From positions 124,001-188,000 of the forward strand of contig NZ_JAJSDX010000006.1 of the NCBI RefSeq assembly GCF_021272205.1: a stretch of 64,000 nt of DNA, in the 5' to 3' direction. A program made the position numbers and the translations under genes. The notes under the pieces were generated by a model. The model worked only from the letters and a program-made list of their open reading frames with translations. It searched no databases and was not told the DNA's origin. Within the stretch, counting starts at the first letter, position 1; each line of letters starts with the position of its first letter. The stretch comes from Pantoea sp. Mb-10. GTDB taxonomy: Bacteria; Pseudomonadota; Gammaproteobacteria; Enterobacterales; Enterobacteriaceae. This document shows positions 42,863-52,553 of the stretch, in pieces.

Positions 42863-44299
42863 CTAGTAATCAAAGGACTGATACGGCTTGGTGAAGGCCA
42901 GGTCTTTCGTCACCATAATGTTGAAACGGTAGCCCGGGCGAATTTCCAGCGTCGGTGCGATGTTGAGGTTTTTCTGCACCACCTGCGCGATAGCCTGACC
43001 GAACACTTGGCCCAGCGCCGCGCTCATTTCGCTGCTCATGTTCGGCGCCTGATTAGACGTGGTGCCGTTGTTCTGATCGCGATCCTGCGAGTAAGCGATG
43101 GTGGCCGTAATACCGGACAGCAGCAGCGCGTTCCCAAAGATGCGGAAGTAGTGGTTGTTGACCTGATCGCGGAAGCCTGAATAGCCCGCCATATCGGCGC
43201 CCGGCATTGAGCCTAAGTCCAGCGCTTTGCCGTCGGGATACACCAGACGCTGCCAGGCGATCATCACCCCTTCCTGACCGTAGGCCACATCGCTGGAGTA
43301 GGTGCCCACGACGCGCGTACCGTGCGGAATCAGCAGGTATTTGCCGGTGGCGGTGTCATACACATCCTGCGATACCTGGCCGACAATTTGGCCTGGCAAA
43401 TCGGAGTTGATGCCGCTGATCATCACGCCAGGGATCACCCAGCCAGCGCGCAGCTCATACGGGCTGTGCGGGGCGGAAACTTGCTCATCCAGCAACCAGC
43501 GGTCGCCGCTGCCTTTCTTGCCATACTGGTTGATGTCGTTACGGCCCACGGGCGAACCGCCCACGGATGCCAACGACATGCCGCCGCCGCCGCTTCCACC
43601 GCCGCCCATACCGCCACCGCTGCCATCGTTGCCACCGTTCATGGTGGAACGGATGTGTTGCACCTGCGCCTCATAACTCGAGGTGGGATCGGTGTTGTTT
43701 TGATCCATCTGACGGCGCACGTTGGCAATTTCTTGCAGCATTTCGTCGCGTGACTGCGGCGTGTTACCGCTGGCGCGGGTACGCTGGCCTAACTGATCCG
43801 GCAGGTTGACCTGCGTTTTCGCTTTTACCGCGTCCATGAAGTCGCGCATTTTATTGCGGCGCATCTGATCCAGCTCGGGATCGTTCTGCTGCGGTGCCTG
43901 CGCGGTGCGCTCGGGGACCGGCGGCTCATCCGGGTTAGCGACCGGCGCAACCGGCACAGACGGCAGGGCGGTGGTCGGTTTCTTCTCCGCGAGCGTGTTG
44001 TTCTGCTCTGGCAGCGTCGGCGGGGTGGCCGGGGCTTCAATCAGCCCGCTACTGCCGCCGCCCAGTACCTCATTCGCCATAGCTGAAGAGGTACGATTCC
44101 CGCTGTGCGACTGCGTGGATTCCGCATTCTCCGCCGCGCTTTGACTGGCGCGCTTGTTGGCGACATACGCCACGACTAAACAAAACGCGGCCACGCCTGC
44201 CAGCGCAATGTACATCGGGCGTTTGTTGACGCGGCGCACGCCGGTTTTGTTCGCAGAGCCTGGAGAGGCGTCCGGAGACATTTTATCGTTGTCAGCCAT
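42863..44299 (-). CDS. trbI: TrbI, VirB10-like core-complex protein
   Basis: A 478 aa inner-membrane-anchored protein. The single TM is near residues 30-48 (MYIALAGVAAFCLVVAYVAN), followed by a Pro/Gln-rich periplasmic stretch and a Gly-rich linker (about 225-245). The conserved VirB10/TraB domain runs from about residue 265 on: LRAGWVIPGVMISGINSDLPGQIVGQV, DTATGKYLLIPHGTRVVGTY and ALDLGSMPGADMAGYSGFRDQVNNH (described by order). It spans both membranes and gates the core complex with TrbG and TrbH. Three bases separate it from trbH. Confidence 0.93.
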   Translation of the reverse strand: MADNDKMSPDASPGSANKTGVRRVNKRPMYIALAGVAAFCLVVAYVANKRASQSAAENAESTQSHSGNRTSSAMANEVLGGGSSGLIEAPATPPTLPEQNNTLAEKKPTTALPSVPVAPVANPDEPPVPERTAQAPQQNDPELDQMRRNKMRDFMDAVKAKTQVNLPDQLGQRTRASGNTPQSRDEMLQEIANVRRQMDQNNTDPTSSYEAQVQHIRSTMNGGNDGSGGGMGGGGSGGGGMSLASVGGSPVGRNDINQYGKKGSGDRWLLDEQVSAPHSPYELRAGWVIPGVMISGINSDLPGQIVGQVSQDVYDTATGKYLLIPHGTRVVGTYSSDVAYGQEGVMIAWQRLVYPDGKALDLGSMPGADMAGYSGFRDQVNNHYFRIFGNALLLSGITATIAYSQDRDQNNGTTSNQAPNMSSEMSAALGQVFGQAIAQVVQKNLNIAPTLEIRPGYRFNIMVTKDLAFTKPYQSFDY

Positions 44300-44302
44300 C
44301 CT

Positions 44303-44734
44303 TTATTCCTCGCGTGTCCAGGGGCCAGCCGGGTAGGCTTTGCCATCTGTTGCTACCACGAAACCGCGCGTCAAGCTGATGCCGCGCACGTAAGTGGTGA
44401 CCTGGTAAAGGTTCGGGGCCACGGTGTTCAGCACATAGCCGATGGGCGTCGCGTTTTGCGATTGGCCGTCTTTAGTGAACTCTTCCACTGCGTAACCGCG
44501 CGCGCGCAGACGCTGCACCAGTGACGCGCCGAACGCATCGTCGGTTGGCTGCTGCATGGCAAACGTGGTGCGACCCGGCGGATAGAGCGCAGCCAGCTGA
44601 GACACGGTGTTATCCGCCATGCTGCTGGAGGCGAGGGGCGTGGCGCTAGAGTAGTTGCCGTAGCCCGACGCGCAGCCCGTGACGATCAGCGCGGCAGCCA
44701 GCACCAGCGCAGCGCGTAAATGAATTCCTTTCAT
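44303..44734 (-). CDS. trbH: conjugal transfer lipoprotein TrbH (VirB7-like)
   Basis: A 143 aa lipoprotein with lipobox IVTGC (Cys about residue 21) and a globular part (about 45-140) with the pattern QLAALYPPGRTTFAMQQPTDDAFGASLVQRLRARGYAVEEF, seen in TrbH. It probably stabilises the outer-membrane ring with TrbG. Gene order and the two-base gap from trbG support the call. Confidence 0.85.
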   Translation of the reverse strand: MKGIHLRAALVLAAALIVTGCASGYGNYSSATPLASSSMADNTVSQLAALYPPGRTTFAMQQPTDDAFGASLVQRLRARGYAVEEFTKDGQSQNATPIGYVLNTVAPNLYQVTTYVRGISLTRGFVVATDGKAYPAGPWTREE

Positions 44735-44736
44735 TC

Positions 44737-45627
44737 TTAGCCCCTTGTAATTGTGACTTTTTCCTGGCTCGAACCGACGCCGATAACCAGGTAGGCTTTT
44801 TCAAACAGACCATCCACAATGGTTCTGTCGCCCTGTGTACGCAGGTTGACCTGCTGTGTCTCATCTTTAGAGAACAGCCCGCCTTCTTTACGCACCACCA
44901 GTAGGATGGGGGTCTCGCCAGACGCGATGTTTTTCGGGAACTGGATAATGGTTTTCACGCCGTCGTTGTAAACGCGCACCGGTTTCCAGCTCGCTGAACC
45001 GCTGATGGAGTAGTTAAAGTCGAGATTGCCGAGATACTCGCCGGTCTGCGGAATGGTGTTGTCGCTGAGCTGCTTCGCCTCACGCGTGCGGATCGCATCC
45101 CATTTTGCCTGCGCGTCTTCCGGGTAGGTGAAGGCGATGTAAGGCATAAACTCTTTGCGGCTCGATTTCAGGCGGAAGCGATAGGTGCGGCGATCGGTGG
45201 TGACAACCAGCGAGGTATCCAGACCCACATCAAGCGGCTTGATAATCAGATGCAGCTGCTGCGCTGCGCCAGAACCGGTGATCGACGGCTCTACCACAAA
45301 GCGCGGATCGCCGCTGTTGATGTTGTTGACGTTTTCGCCAGGCTGCAGCGCGATATCGCACACTTGCAGCACGGCGCAGACCACCTGCGTCTGCCCGGTG
45401 GTGTAAACGTAGTTGATTGCGCCATCCGGACCGGCAAACGGTTTACTGCTGACGCTGCCTGCGCCGGTTTGCCATTTTTGACCAATGCCGATGGCCGCAC
45501 GTTCCTGTGGGGTCAGCTGCGGTTCATTTTTAGAGAAATACTGGTCTGCCAGCGGATCGCTACCGGGAGCCGCACTAGCCAGAAGCGGAAAGCTCATCAT
45601 TAACGCTGCGATAATTGACTTTTTCAT
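44737..45627 (-). CDS. trbG: TrbG, VirB9-like core-complex protein
   Basis: A 296 aa precursor with a signal peptide of about 19 residues (ending ASAAP). The N-terminal VirB9 domain shows NYVYTTGQTQVVCAVLQVCDIALQPGE. The middle carries VTTDRRTYRFRLKS. The C-terminal domain (about residues 185-290) contains the beta-rich NYSISGSASWKPVRVYNDGVKTIIQFP, the conserved part that binds TrbH/VirB7. It forms the periplasmic/outer-membrane ring with TrbI. Confidence 0.93.
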   Translation of the reverse strand: MKKSIIAALMMSFPLLASAAPGSDPLADQYFSKNEPQLTPQERAAIGIGQKWQTGAGSVSSKPFAGPDGAINYVYTTGQTQVVCAVLQVCDIALQPGENVNNINSGDPRFVVEPSITGSGAAQQLHLIIKPLDVGLDTSLVVTTDRRTYRFRLKSSRKEFMPYIAFTYPEDAQAKWDAIRTREAKQLSDNTIPQTGEYLGNLDFNYSISGSASWKPVRVYNDGVKTIIQFPKNIASGETPILLVVRKEGGLFSKDETQQVNLRTQGDRTIVDGLFEKAYLVIGVGSSQEKVTITRG

Positions 45628-45642
45628 TATTCGGTCCCGAAT

Positions 45643-46350
45643 TTACTGTTGTTTTGACCAGTTAAAATCTTTGATAAAAATACGATGTGGGTTCATGACA
45701 TCGTTATTTTCCGTGATGTTGGCGTTCAAATCGGTGTTCTGATAAATGGTGATCAGCGCACGCATTCTTATTGGCTGTGCTTTCAGCGTGCCGTCGCGGT
45801 TGCGCGTGGTTTCCATCCAGTCAACCTGCCACGTATCCGGCGACTGCTGGATAGCGGAGAGCAGCTCGGTGCTGACCATTTCGGTCTGCGCGCGCGTAAA
45901 CGGATTACGCTCTTTAGAACCGTTTAGGAACTCGTTGGCTTTAATGGTCGCCGCGTCATCCGGGTAGAGGAAGGCGTAGGTCTGAAGCACGGCTTTACGC
46001 TGCATCTCGCTGTCTGGCGTGACAGTACGAATGTGATCGATAAAGTTCCAGGCGGCGCTGCGGAAATCATCCACTTTCGCCGCTGGCAGGCGGTCGGCGC
46101 GCGTCAGGCTGACATAGTTGTCCGCGCGATCCTGCTGATACACCATCGGGACAAATTTCGGCTGGCTGCCGATATAGGTGATGCCGCCTACCGCCGCGAG
46201 GCCCACCAGCAGGCCCGCCACGCCAAAGAAAATGCCCAGCGCACCAAACTGCTGAACGTGGCCCATATGAATGTTCCATGAGCGCCGCGCGTTCAGATAC
46301 GGGTTAGCGGTATCCGGCTGAGGCGTATTTTTGTTTTTAAAGAGTTTCAT
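45643..46350 (-). CDS. trbF: TrbF, VirB8-like protein
   Basis: A 235 aa bitopic inner-membrane protein with a cytosolic N-terminus and a TM around residues 37-60. The periplasmic NTF2-like domain contains VSLTRADRLPAAKVDDFRSAAWNFIDHIRTVT and WQVDWMETTRNRDG. It nucleates assembly of the secretion channel. Its start overlaps the end of trbE by four bases. Confidence 0.93.
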   Translation of the reverse strand: MKLFKNKNTPQPDTANPYLNARRSWNIHMGHVQQFGALGIFFGVAGLLVGLAAVGGITYIGSQPKFVPMVYQQDRADNYVSLTRADRLPAAKVDDFRSAAWNFIDHIRTVTPDSEMQRKAVLQTYAFLYPDDAATIKANEFLNGSKERNPFTRAQTEMVSTELLSAIQQSPDTWQVDWMETTRNRDGTLKAQPIRMRALITIYQNTDLNANITENNDVMNPHRIFIKDFNWSKQQ

Positions 46351-48884
46351 GCTGCAACCTCGTAGTCATGTAATTCCAGGCCCTTCGTGCGCAGCCATTC
46401 GTCCACCCACTTGTCGCCGTATGTTTGGGCTAATTCTTTGATCGTCGCGATAGAGTCAGGATCGGTTGCGCCCACGAAAGCCAGCGCAAGCGGACCGAGC
46501 GCCAGCTGATACAGACGGCGTCCCTCTTCCGACACGTAGTAGTATTCGCGTTTAGGAATGGCGGAGGCGATGATCTCTACCTGGCGACGGTTCAAGCCCA
46601 TGTTGAGATAGAGCGGCATGGCCTCTTCTTGCAGGGCATTCGGATTGGGCAGGAAGATACGGCTGGCGGTGGATTCAATAATGACGTCGAGAATGCCGGA
46701 TTTCGCCGCGTCGCCCAGCTGCTGTGTTGCCATCAGCACTGCACAGTTTTTCTTCGCCATGGATTTCAGCCATTCGCGGATTTTGCCGCGGAACGCTTCA
46801 TGGCCCAGCATCAGCCACGCTTCGTCCAGAATGATCAGCGTAGGGCGGCCATCCAATGACTCTTCGATACGACGGAACAGGTACAGCAGCACCGGCATCG
46901 CGTATTTCTGATCCATGTTCATCAGGTTCTCGATCTCGAAGGTCATGAAGTCCGACATGTCGAGCCCGTCTGCTTCGGCATCCAGCAGATGTCCCATGTT
47001 GCCATCAATGGTGTACTGCTTGAGCGCATCACGGATTTCGTTGCTCTGAACAGTAACGGAAAACTCTGATAGGGTTTTTGAGCCGCTGTCGGCCATACTT
47101 TTAATGGCATCAGCAATGGCGTTACGCATCGGGGCATCAACGTGAACGTTATTGAGAATCAGGATGGACTCAATCCACTCCATCGCCCAGCTGCGGCGGG
47201 AAGCGGTATCCAGGCGCGACAGGGGAGCAAAGGCCAGTTGGTCGTCGTCCGCTGCAATAGTGAAGTGATTACCGCCCACCGCTTTGCACGTCGGGTACAT
47301 CGACAGGCCTTTATCAAAGGCGTAGATGCGCGAGCCGGCATAGCGTCGCCACTGCATGGCCGTCAACGCCAGATGGGTTGATTTACCGGCGCGCGTCGGG
47401 CCAAACATGAAGCTGTGGCCGAGATCGCGTACGTGCAGGTTAAAGCGAAACGGCGTATTCCCTGAGGTCACGCCGTGCATCAGCGGCGGTGCGCCAGCGT
47501 CAAACATCGGGCTTGGCGCGCGGTTTTCACCCGGCCAAATGGTGCTGGTGGGCATCAAATCGGCCAGGTTAAGCGTGTTGACCAGTGGACGACGCACGTT
47601 TTCCACGCCGTGGCCGGGCAGGGAGCCGAAATAGGCGTCGACGGTGTTGACCGTTTCAATACGCGCGGTAAAGCCCAGGTTATTGATGGCTTTACGCATA
47701 AATTCAGCGGCGTCTTCGACGCGTTTACGATCGTCGTTCATCAGCACAATGACGCTGGTCATGTAACCTTGGCTGACCATGCCGGAGTTGGTTTCCGCAA
47801 TGGCAGAAGACGCATCATTCACCATCGACAGCGCATCTTCATCGATATAGCCATTGTTGGTGTTGAAAAGCTGCGACATAAAGCCACGCACTTTCTGCTT
47901 CCACTTGCGGCGATACGCAGTCAGCTTAGAAATCGCCTCGTGAGAATCGAGGAAAATAAAGCGGGTAGACCAGCGGTATTCGCACGGCTGCTCGGCCAGT
48001 TTGGTGAGGATGCCGGGATAAGACTCGGTGGGATAGCCTTCGAGCGCCACGATCTGCACAAAGTTTTTACCAATGCGCGGTACGATCCCCGGATAAAATT
48101 CCTGGCCGCCAATCAGCGCGTCAAGATAGATAGGGTTGTTTGGCAGACGCACCGGATGTTGCATGCCGGTCACGCAGTACTGCAGATATTCCAGTTGCTG
48201 ATCCATGGTGGCAACCGAACCGTCTTCCAGCTCCACTTTCAATCCGCCCAAGCGCTCTACCGTTACGGCCTGCGACATGTTGGACTGAATCACGGAAATC
48301 TCATGCTTGAACCGGTCCAGTAAATTACGGGTGGTCGCCAGATCGCTGGCCGCTTCACGCTCATCATCAAACATCAGTTCGGTGAATTTGCTCTCAGCCA
48401 GACGCGGTGGAAACCAGGTGAACGTCACCACGAAACACCCTTCATACAGCTGACCCATTTTTTCAAACAGGCGACGACGTTCTTCATCCACGGCGGCAGA
48501 AATGCGGTCGGGGAAGTGTGACGCATTGCGCTCACTGTAGGAGGGCGCGGGATTACGCATTGCGTCAACGTGCATCATCCAGCCATTGCCGAGTTTACCG
48601 ACGGCTTTGTTGATGCGAAATGAAACGAGTTCTCTTTCCTGGTCGGTTGCGCTCGCGTTGTCAGCGCCTTTGTAAAAAAATGAGGCCATAAAAGAGCCGT
48701 TTTTGCAGACGATGACACCATCGTCCACAACCGCGGCATAATTGAGCAAATCAGCAAAGGCTTCATCTTTAGCGCGGTGTTTTTTAAGGTGGTATTCCTT
48801 CACCATGCGCTGATAGACAGCCAGCATCATGCCCAGCAGGACGAGTCCTATCACCGCAACTAAGACAGGAATTGCTGTGTTCAT
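46347..48884 (-). CDS. trbE: TrbE, VirB4-family conjugation ATPase
   Basis: An 845 aa ATPase, essentially full length for IncP TrbE. An N-terminal membrane-anchoring helix (about residues 5-25) is followed by the VirB4 N-domain. Walker A is GPTRAGKSTH (about 465-474) and Walker B is PTLIILDEAWLMLG (about 672-685), with LMATQQLGDAA after it. It powers pilus assembly and substrate transfer. It overlaps both trbD and trbF by four bases, so the genes are translationally coupled. Confidence 0.95.
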   Translation of the reverse strand: MNTAIPVLVAVIGLVLLGMMLAVYQRMVKEYHLKKHRAKDEAFADLLNYAAVVDDGVIVCKNGSFMASFFYKGADNASATDQERELVSFRINKAVGKLGNGWMMHVDAMRNPAPSYSERNASHFPDRISAAVDEERRRLFEKMGQLYEGCFVVTFTWFPPRLAESKFTELMFDDEREAASDLATTRNLLDRFKHEISVIQSNMSQAVTVERLGGLKVELEDGSVATMDQQLEYLQYCVTGMQHPVRLPNNPIYLDALIGGQEFYPGIVPRIGKNFVQIVALEGYPTESYPGILTKLAEQPCEYRWSTRFIFLDSHEAISKLTAYRRKWKQKVRGFMSQLFNTNNGYIDEDALSMVNDASSAIAETNSGMVSQGYMTSVIVLMNDDRKRVEDAAEFMRKAINNLGFTARIETVNTVDAYFGSLPGHGVENVRRPLVNTLNLADLMPTSTIWPGENRAPSPMFDAGAPPLMHGVTSGNTPFRFNLHVRDLGHSFMFGPTRAGKSTHLALTAMQWRRYAGSRIYAFDKGLSMYPTCKAVGGNHFTIAADDDQLAFAPLSRLDTASRRSWAMEWIESILILNNVHVDAPMRNAIADAIKSMADSGSKTLSEFSVTVQSNEIRDALKQYTIDGNMGHLLDAEADGLDMSDFMTFEIENLMNMDQKYAMPVLLYLFRRIEESLDGRPTLIILDEAWLMLGHEAFRGKIREWLKSMAKKNCAVLMATQQLGDAAKSGILDVIIESTASRIFLPNPNALQEEAMPLYLNMGLNRRQVEIIASAIPKREYYYVSEEGRRLYQLALGPLALAFVGATDPDSIATIKELAQTYGDKWVDEWLRTKGLELHDYEVAA

Positions 48885-49195
48885 TTATATCGGTTTCCCT
48901 GAGCTGTCGTATTGACGCGGAACGGCGTAGCCCGAGGCGCATAATACGGCTGGTTGTACTTGAGGCTGCGGAGATAAACCTGGCGCAGCATGGGGTCGGA
49001 TTTCGCCATTCTTCGTAAAAGCGCCAGAGAAACGCCCCAAATTGCGACGCCGACACCGGCAGCGATCCAGTCCTGTGAGGTAAAGATCAGGACCGCTGCC
49101 AATAGGATTGAAAACATAACCATTTCACGGTCCCCGCCCATGAAAAGGTTCGAACGTGATGCCACCCTGCGGATGGGGATCGTGCGTAAAGGCAT
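48881..49195 (-). CDS. trbD: TrbD, VirB3-like membrane protein
   Basis: A 104 aa inner-membrane protein with PIRRVASRSNLFMGGDREMVMF at the start, a hydrophobic hairpin (about residues 28-60) and LRQVYLRSLKYNQPYYAPRATPF near the end, the conserved TrbD/VirB3 layout. It pairs with the VirB4-type ATPase whose gene overlaps it. Confidence 0.9.
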   Translation of the reverse strand: MPLRTIPIRRVASRSNLFMGGDREMVMFSILLAAVLIFTSQDWIAAGVGVAIWGVSLALLRRMAKSDPMLRQVYLRSLKYNQPYYAPRATPFRVNTTAQGNRYK

Positions 49196-49197
49196 GG

Positions 49198-49581
49198 TTA
49201 TGCAACGCTCCCGGCTTTACCTGCTGTCAAGACGGCGGCCAGTTCTGCGCCCTGACCGGTGATGGCAGACAGCGTGTTCTGCGCGGCAACCAGGAAGCTC
49301 AGTACCAAGACGATGAAGATCAGGGTACGCATGAAACCGTTCATGTCGCCGCCGAAAATCAACATGGCACCCGCCGCGACTAAACCGATGATGGAGGCGG
49401 TGTAGGCAAAGGGACCGGTGACAGACGTACGAATATTGGTCAGCCAGCTATCAAACGGCAGACCACCGCCGGAGGTGTTAGACGCCAGCGCAGGCTCAGC
49501 GGCGACGAAAAACAGCAGCGCGCCAAGAAACGCAATAAAAGCGTGCTTGCTAAGCATGACTTGCGAAAGACCAGATTTCAT
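49198..49581 (-). CDS. trbC: TrbC major pilin precursor (VirB2-like)
   Basis: A 127 aa prepilin. A long signal sequence (about residues 1-34, ending PALAS) precedes two hydrophobic segments ([39 protein letters not shown]). IncP TrbC is processed and cyclised by TraF, and a traF gene is present at 57.8-58.4 kb. It is two bases from trbD. Confidence 0.9.
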   Translation of the reverse strand: MKSGLSQVMLSKHAFIAFLGALLFFVAAEPALASNTSGGGLPFDSWLTNIRTSVTGPFAYTASIIGLVAAGAMLIFGGDMNGFMRTLIFIVLVLSFLVAAQNTLSAITGQGAELAAVLTAGKAGSVA

Positions 49582-49681
49582 TCAATGACCCCTTAGTAAA
49601 GGTTGGTTTAGGTTGTAAAAAAGTGAGCTGTAAACCCGCTCGCAGGTGTAACAATCGAATGTTGTTTAGACTAAGCGCGAG

Positions 49682-50653
49682 TTAAGCGGCGATCAGGCGG
49701 GAAAGGTAATCGCCGTTCTCGAACCCTTGAACTTCACGAATTTCCTGAATGCGGCGACCCTGCGGGGTCTTGCCTATTTGCACAATGACGTTCACGGCTT
49801 CGCCGATGACGGGCTCAATTTCACGTGGCGCAAACGGATTACGTGAAATCAGGGAGCGCAGACGCGTCAGCGCAGATGCCGTGTTATTGGCGTGCAGGGA
49901 GGCCGCGCCGCCTTCATGGCCGGTGTTCCAGGCATCGAGCATATCGAGCGCTTCAGGGCCACGCGTTTCGCCCACGAAAATACGGTCGGGACGCATACGC
50001 AGGATCAGGCGGAGGATCTCCGTCATCGTGACGTTAACCGTGGTGTGGTACTGAACGTAATTCTCCGCCGAGCACTGGAGCTCGCCAGTGTCTTCAATGA
50101 TGCAGATACGTTCGTGAGGGAACTGGCGCACGATTTCGGCAATGATGCCGTTCAGCAGGGTGGTTTTGCCCGAACCCGTTCCACCAATTACCAGAATATT
50201 CTTGTGGTCTGAGATGGCCTGACAGATGTAGTCAGCCTGTGCCTGCGTCATGACGCCGGATTCGACGTACTCACTCAGCAGAAAAATACGGGACGCTTTT
50301 TTACGGATGGCAAAGGAGGGACCTGCCACCAGCGGGGGAATCTGGCCCGCGAAGCGCGAGCCGTCGATAGGCAATTCGCACTCCAGAAACGGGGAGCTGT
50401 GGTCGATGATTTTGCCATGAAAACCGGCGATGGTTTGCAGGATGGTCTTGGACCGCATCGGATCGACGGTGCCCATGCAGAACATGGGGCGCCCAAATTG
50501 CTCACACCATAACTGACCGTCCGGGTTGAGCATCAGTTCGAGGGTGCTGGGGTCTTCAAGCGTATTGATCATATGAGCGCCCATATCCCTTTTGAGCTTC
50601 TCAATAGTCCTTGCACTTACAGTATCTAAAGCAATGCCATCCACAGCGCTCAT
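49682..50653 (-). CDS. trbB: TrbB, VirB11-family traffic ATPase
   Basis: A 323 aa hexameric ATPase. Walker A is [12 protein letters not shown] (about residues 154-165). The Asp box [13 protein letters not shown] (about 181-193), Walker B-like [37 protein letters not shown] and the His box are complete. It energises pilus biogenesis. It is the first structural gene of the trb operon, with a KorB operator about 140 bases upstream. Confidence 0.95.
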   Translation of the reverse strand: MSAVDGIALDTVSARTIEKLKRDMGAHMINTLEDPSTLELMLNPDGQLWCEQFGRPMFCMGTVDPMRSKTILQTIAGFHGKIIDHSSPFLECELPIDGSRFAGQIPPLVAGPSFAIRKKASRIFLLSEYVESGVMTQAQADYICQAISDHKNILVIGGTGSGKTTLLNGIIAEIVRQFPHERICIIEDTGELQCSAENYVQYHTTVNVTMTEILRLILRMRPDRIFVGETRGPEALDMLDAWNTGHEGGAASLHANNTASALTRLRSLISRNPFAPREIEPVIGEAVNVIVQIGKTPQGRRIQEIREVQGFENGDYLSRLIAA

Positions 50654-50789
50654 AAAATCCCCTTTAATCTTTACACTGTATTTACAATAGAAATACGTGG
50701 CAAACGATATACAGAAAATTGAACGCAGGCAAGTTTAAACCCACATTAAAGTGAAATAATTTTGATAGTTGACAAGATGGCAAATGAGT

Positions 50790-50802
50790 TTTAGCGGCTA
50801 AA
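50790..50802. promoter_or_regulatory. KorB operator (OB) upstream of trbB
   Basis: TTTAGCGGCTAAA inside TTTTAGCGGCTAAAA. It lies in the trbA-trbB gap, where it can repress the trbB promoter. The 184-base gap is otherwise AT-rich without a clear -35/-10 pair. Confidence 0.85.
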
Positions 50803-50837
50803 ATCTGCGTCCCTGCAGCGGATTTCCTGAGGCAAGA

Positions 50838-51269
50838 TCAGTGGGTAGGGTTTGACGAGTTCTGTTGCAATTCAGCCAGTAATTCTTTGGCTTCTTCGCC
50901 CAGTTTTTGACGCGCGGTTTCACTCCATTTACGTACCTGAAAGGCCTGTTGCTCTGACAGAATCACCGATACTCTGACATAACCGGGCGGCAGGCTTTTC
51001 ACCGGGTGGCCGTCGGCCATCAGCATCAAGCTGTTCTCGTCAAGATCGGTTGTTTCAAGCAGCTCTGGCAACGCAACATCAAGTGCGTTGGCAATACTCT
51101 CCATGACGCGCAGGGAAGGATTAGCTTTACCGTTGGTTAGATCAGATAAAAATGAGATGGAGACTCCCGCTTGTAGTGAAAGCTCCTGCTTAGTCATGTT
51201 CCTTTTGTCCAGCAGCCTGAGAATGTTTGTAAAGAAAATTAGATTGTACACGTTACGCGATCGCCTCAA
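50838..51269 (-). CDS. trbA: TrbA-like regulator of the trb operon
   Basis: A protein of about 143 aa. The N-terminal Cro/CI-type helix-turn-helix (TKQELSLQAGVSISFLSDLTNGKANPSLRVMESIANALDVAL) and C-terminal PPGYVRVSVILSEQQAFQVRKWSETARQK correspond to TrbA of RK2. That tail resembles the KorA dimerisation tail, which is also visible in the korA gene of this window (NGYVRLEVILPERQAFIVKKW). The start is unclear: TTG at 51269 or GTG at 51251, neither with a good ribosome site. The position upstream of trbB is canonical. Confidence 0.85.
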   Translation of the reverse strand: MRRSRNVYNLIFFTNILRLLDKRNMTKQELSLQAGVSISFLSDLTNGKANPSLRVMESIANALDVALPELLETTDLDENSLMLMADGHPVKSLPPGYVRVSVILSEQQAFQVRKWSETARQKLGEEAKELLAELQQNSSNPTH

Positions 51270-51276
51270 CTCGTAT

Positions 51277-51289
51277 TTTAGCGGCTAAA
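51277..51289. promoter_or_regulatory. KorB operator (OB) upstream of trbA
   Basis: TTTAGCGGCTAAA, extended to ATTTTAGCGGCTAAAA, eight bases before the earliest possible trbA start codon. It is paired with a KorA-like site 18 bases further upstream. Confidence 0.85.
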
Positions 51290-51307
51290 AAGACGCCTGC
51301 CGTAATA

Positions 51308-51319
51308 TTATAGCTAAAC
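51308..51319. promoter_or_regulatory. KorA-like operator overlapping a TATAAT box
   Basis: TTATAGCTAAAC matches the RK2 KorA site GTTTAGCTAAAC at ten of twelve positions. On the minus strand the same bases contain a perfect -10 (TATAAT, 51312-51307) pointing to trbA. On the plus strand TATTAT lies here too, so either direction may be served. The OB-plus-OA pairing resembles IncP global promoters. Confidence 0.6.
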
Positions 51320-51671
51320 TTAAATCTCTCTTATGTGTAGTGCGAAAGGACGATAAGTCCCAAACTGCCAAAAATCAGTCTATAGGAAAATTAACCAAAG
51401 ACACAGCTTTCGGCGCACGGCAAGCCAATCTCGAGGTTTATTTTCGATATAGTCGTTAAAAGCCTCATAAGATGATTGTATGATGCCTTATTGTGCGAAT
51501 ACACTGAGTTCGGTCTCAAATTCCTGAGGGATTAGCCGTTCTCAACAATTTTTGAGACTAAAGAGCATTGCAACCTATTAGGTTCAATCCTTAACTGACG
51601 GCTTGGATAGCTAAATTTTTGGCGGCAATGTCGCAAATGCCTATTTTATAAGGGCTTGGCAGGAGGGAAGT
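51320..51671. other. regulatory gap upstream of kleE
   Basis: About 350 bases without a supported gene. It contains short inverted repeats (TCTCAA...TTGAGA around 51540-51560) and a weaker KorA-like site at 51605-51616 (GGATAGCTAAAT, nine of twelve positions). It is likely the promoter region of the kleE-like gene. Confidence 0.5.
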
Positions 51672-52004
51672 GTGAATAATGTCGTGAAGTTTCCACGTAA
51701 CAAGAAGGAAGAGCCTGAGCATCAGCCTCCACCTGAACAGCCGCAACGCGTTGAGCCGAAGCCGACCAATGAAACGCGCCGCAATATTTTACACGGGATC
51801 ATCGGCGTCATTTATATTGTCGCGGCAAGTCTCTGGGTGCCCATCCGATTTATGTTAATCACGAATGTCGTCATCCAATTTTTCAGAATGATGATCAACT
51901 GGCACAACGGTGCATTTGCGGCATTTTGGCCTTTTGCGCTGAGTTTCCTGGTCGCGTCAGCGTTTACGTTTTTTATGACAACCTGGAAACCCAAAACGCC
52001 GTAG
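51672..52004 (+). CDS. kleE: KleE-like plasmid membrane protein
   Basis: A 110 aa protein resembling KleE of IncP plasmids: start NNVVKFPRNKK, a Pro/Glu-rich linker, then two hydrophobic helices with ITNVVIQFFRMMINWHNGAFAAFWPFALSFLVASAFTFF and the end TTWKPKTP. The function of KleE in plasmid maintenance is not known. It starts with a GTG after AGGAGG-type sequence. It lies upstream of korA, as kle genes do in the IncP backbone. Confidence 0.8.
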   Translation: MNNVVKFPRNKKEEPEHQPPPEQPQRVEPKPTNETRRNILHGIIGVIYIVAASLWVPIRFMLITNVVIQFFRMMINWHNGAFAAFWPFALSFLVASAFTFFMTTWKPKTP

Positions 52005-52196
52005 GCTTCCACCGACATCACTCGGTGTGCAGACGCCGTTTGACCAGCAATGCACGATGGAAGCGTAAGCCATGCCTCTTTTAAGGCCATAATTAATAAA
52101 CGTTTCTATAAAATTACGTTTTCATAAATATAAGAATTAGACGCTCAATTTTAGACAGTGCTATGGCCAACTTTGTATGAGTCTGGAAGTGAAACT

Positions 52197-52553
52197 ATGA
52201 CGATCCTTAAGGACTTCAACGTTAACGGCAGTCGTGCATCTTGCCATGAGAAAGGCGAGAAAAAGCACCTTACCAGGGAACAATTCCAGCGCGTTACAAA
52301 GGGACTGAATGTCGGTCAGCAAACCCTCGACATTGCCTATGGGGTTTTGGTGCAAGGTAAACCGCAAAAGGGGTTTGCAGAGACGCTAAGCATCTCACGC
52401 GGTGCCGTCTCGCAGGCGGTGAACCGCGTTTGGGAAGCGTATAAGCAGGAAGTCCCTAACGGCTACGTACGCCTGGAAGTGATTCTGCCTGAGCGCCAGG
52501 CATTTATTGTGAAAAAGTGGGCAGATGAGGCCAAGCGGAAGCAGGAAGAATAG
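52197..52553 (+). CDS. korA: KorA/TrfB-family transcriptional repressor
   Basis: A 118 aa regulator that follows RK2 KorA closely: LTREQFQRVTKGLNVGQQTLDIAYGVLVQGKPQ, then the helix-turn-helix GFAETLSISRGAVSQAVNRVW, then NGYVRLEVILPERQAFIVKKWADEAKRK for dimerisation. A 20-residue N-terminal extension (TILKDFNVNGSRASCHEKGE) is not present in the RK2 protein. The start at 52197 is preferred; a GTG at 52158 would lengthen it further. It should bind the GTTTAGCTAAAC-like sites listed here. In RK2, incC overlaps korA; no such ParA gene is found here. Confidence 0.88.
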   Translation: MTILKDFNVNGSRASCHEKGEKKHLTREQFQRVTKGLNVGQQTLDIAYGVLVQGKPQKGFAETLSISRGAVSQAVNRVWEAYKQEVPNGYVRLEVILPERQAFIVKKWADEAKRKQEE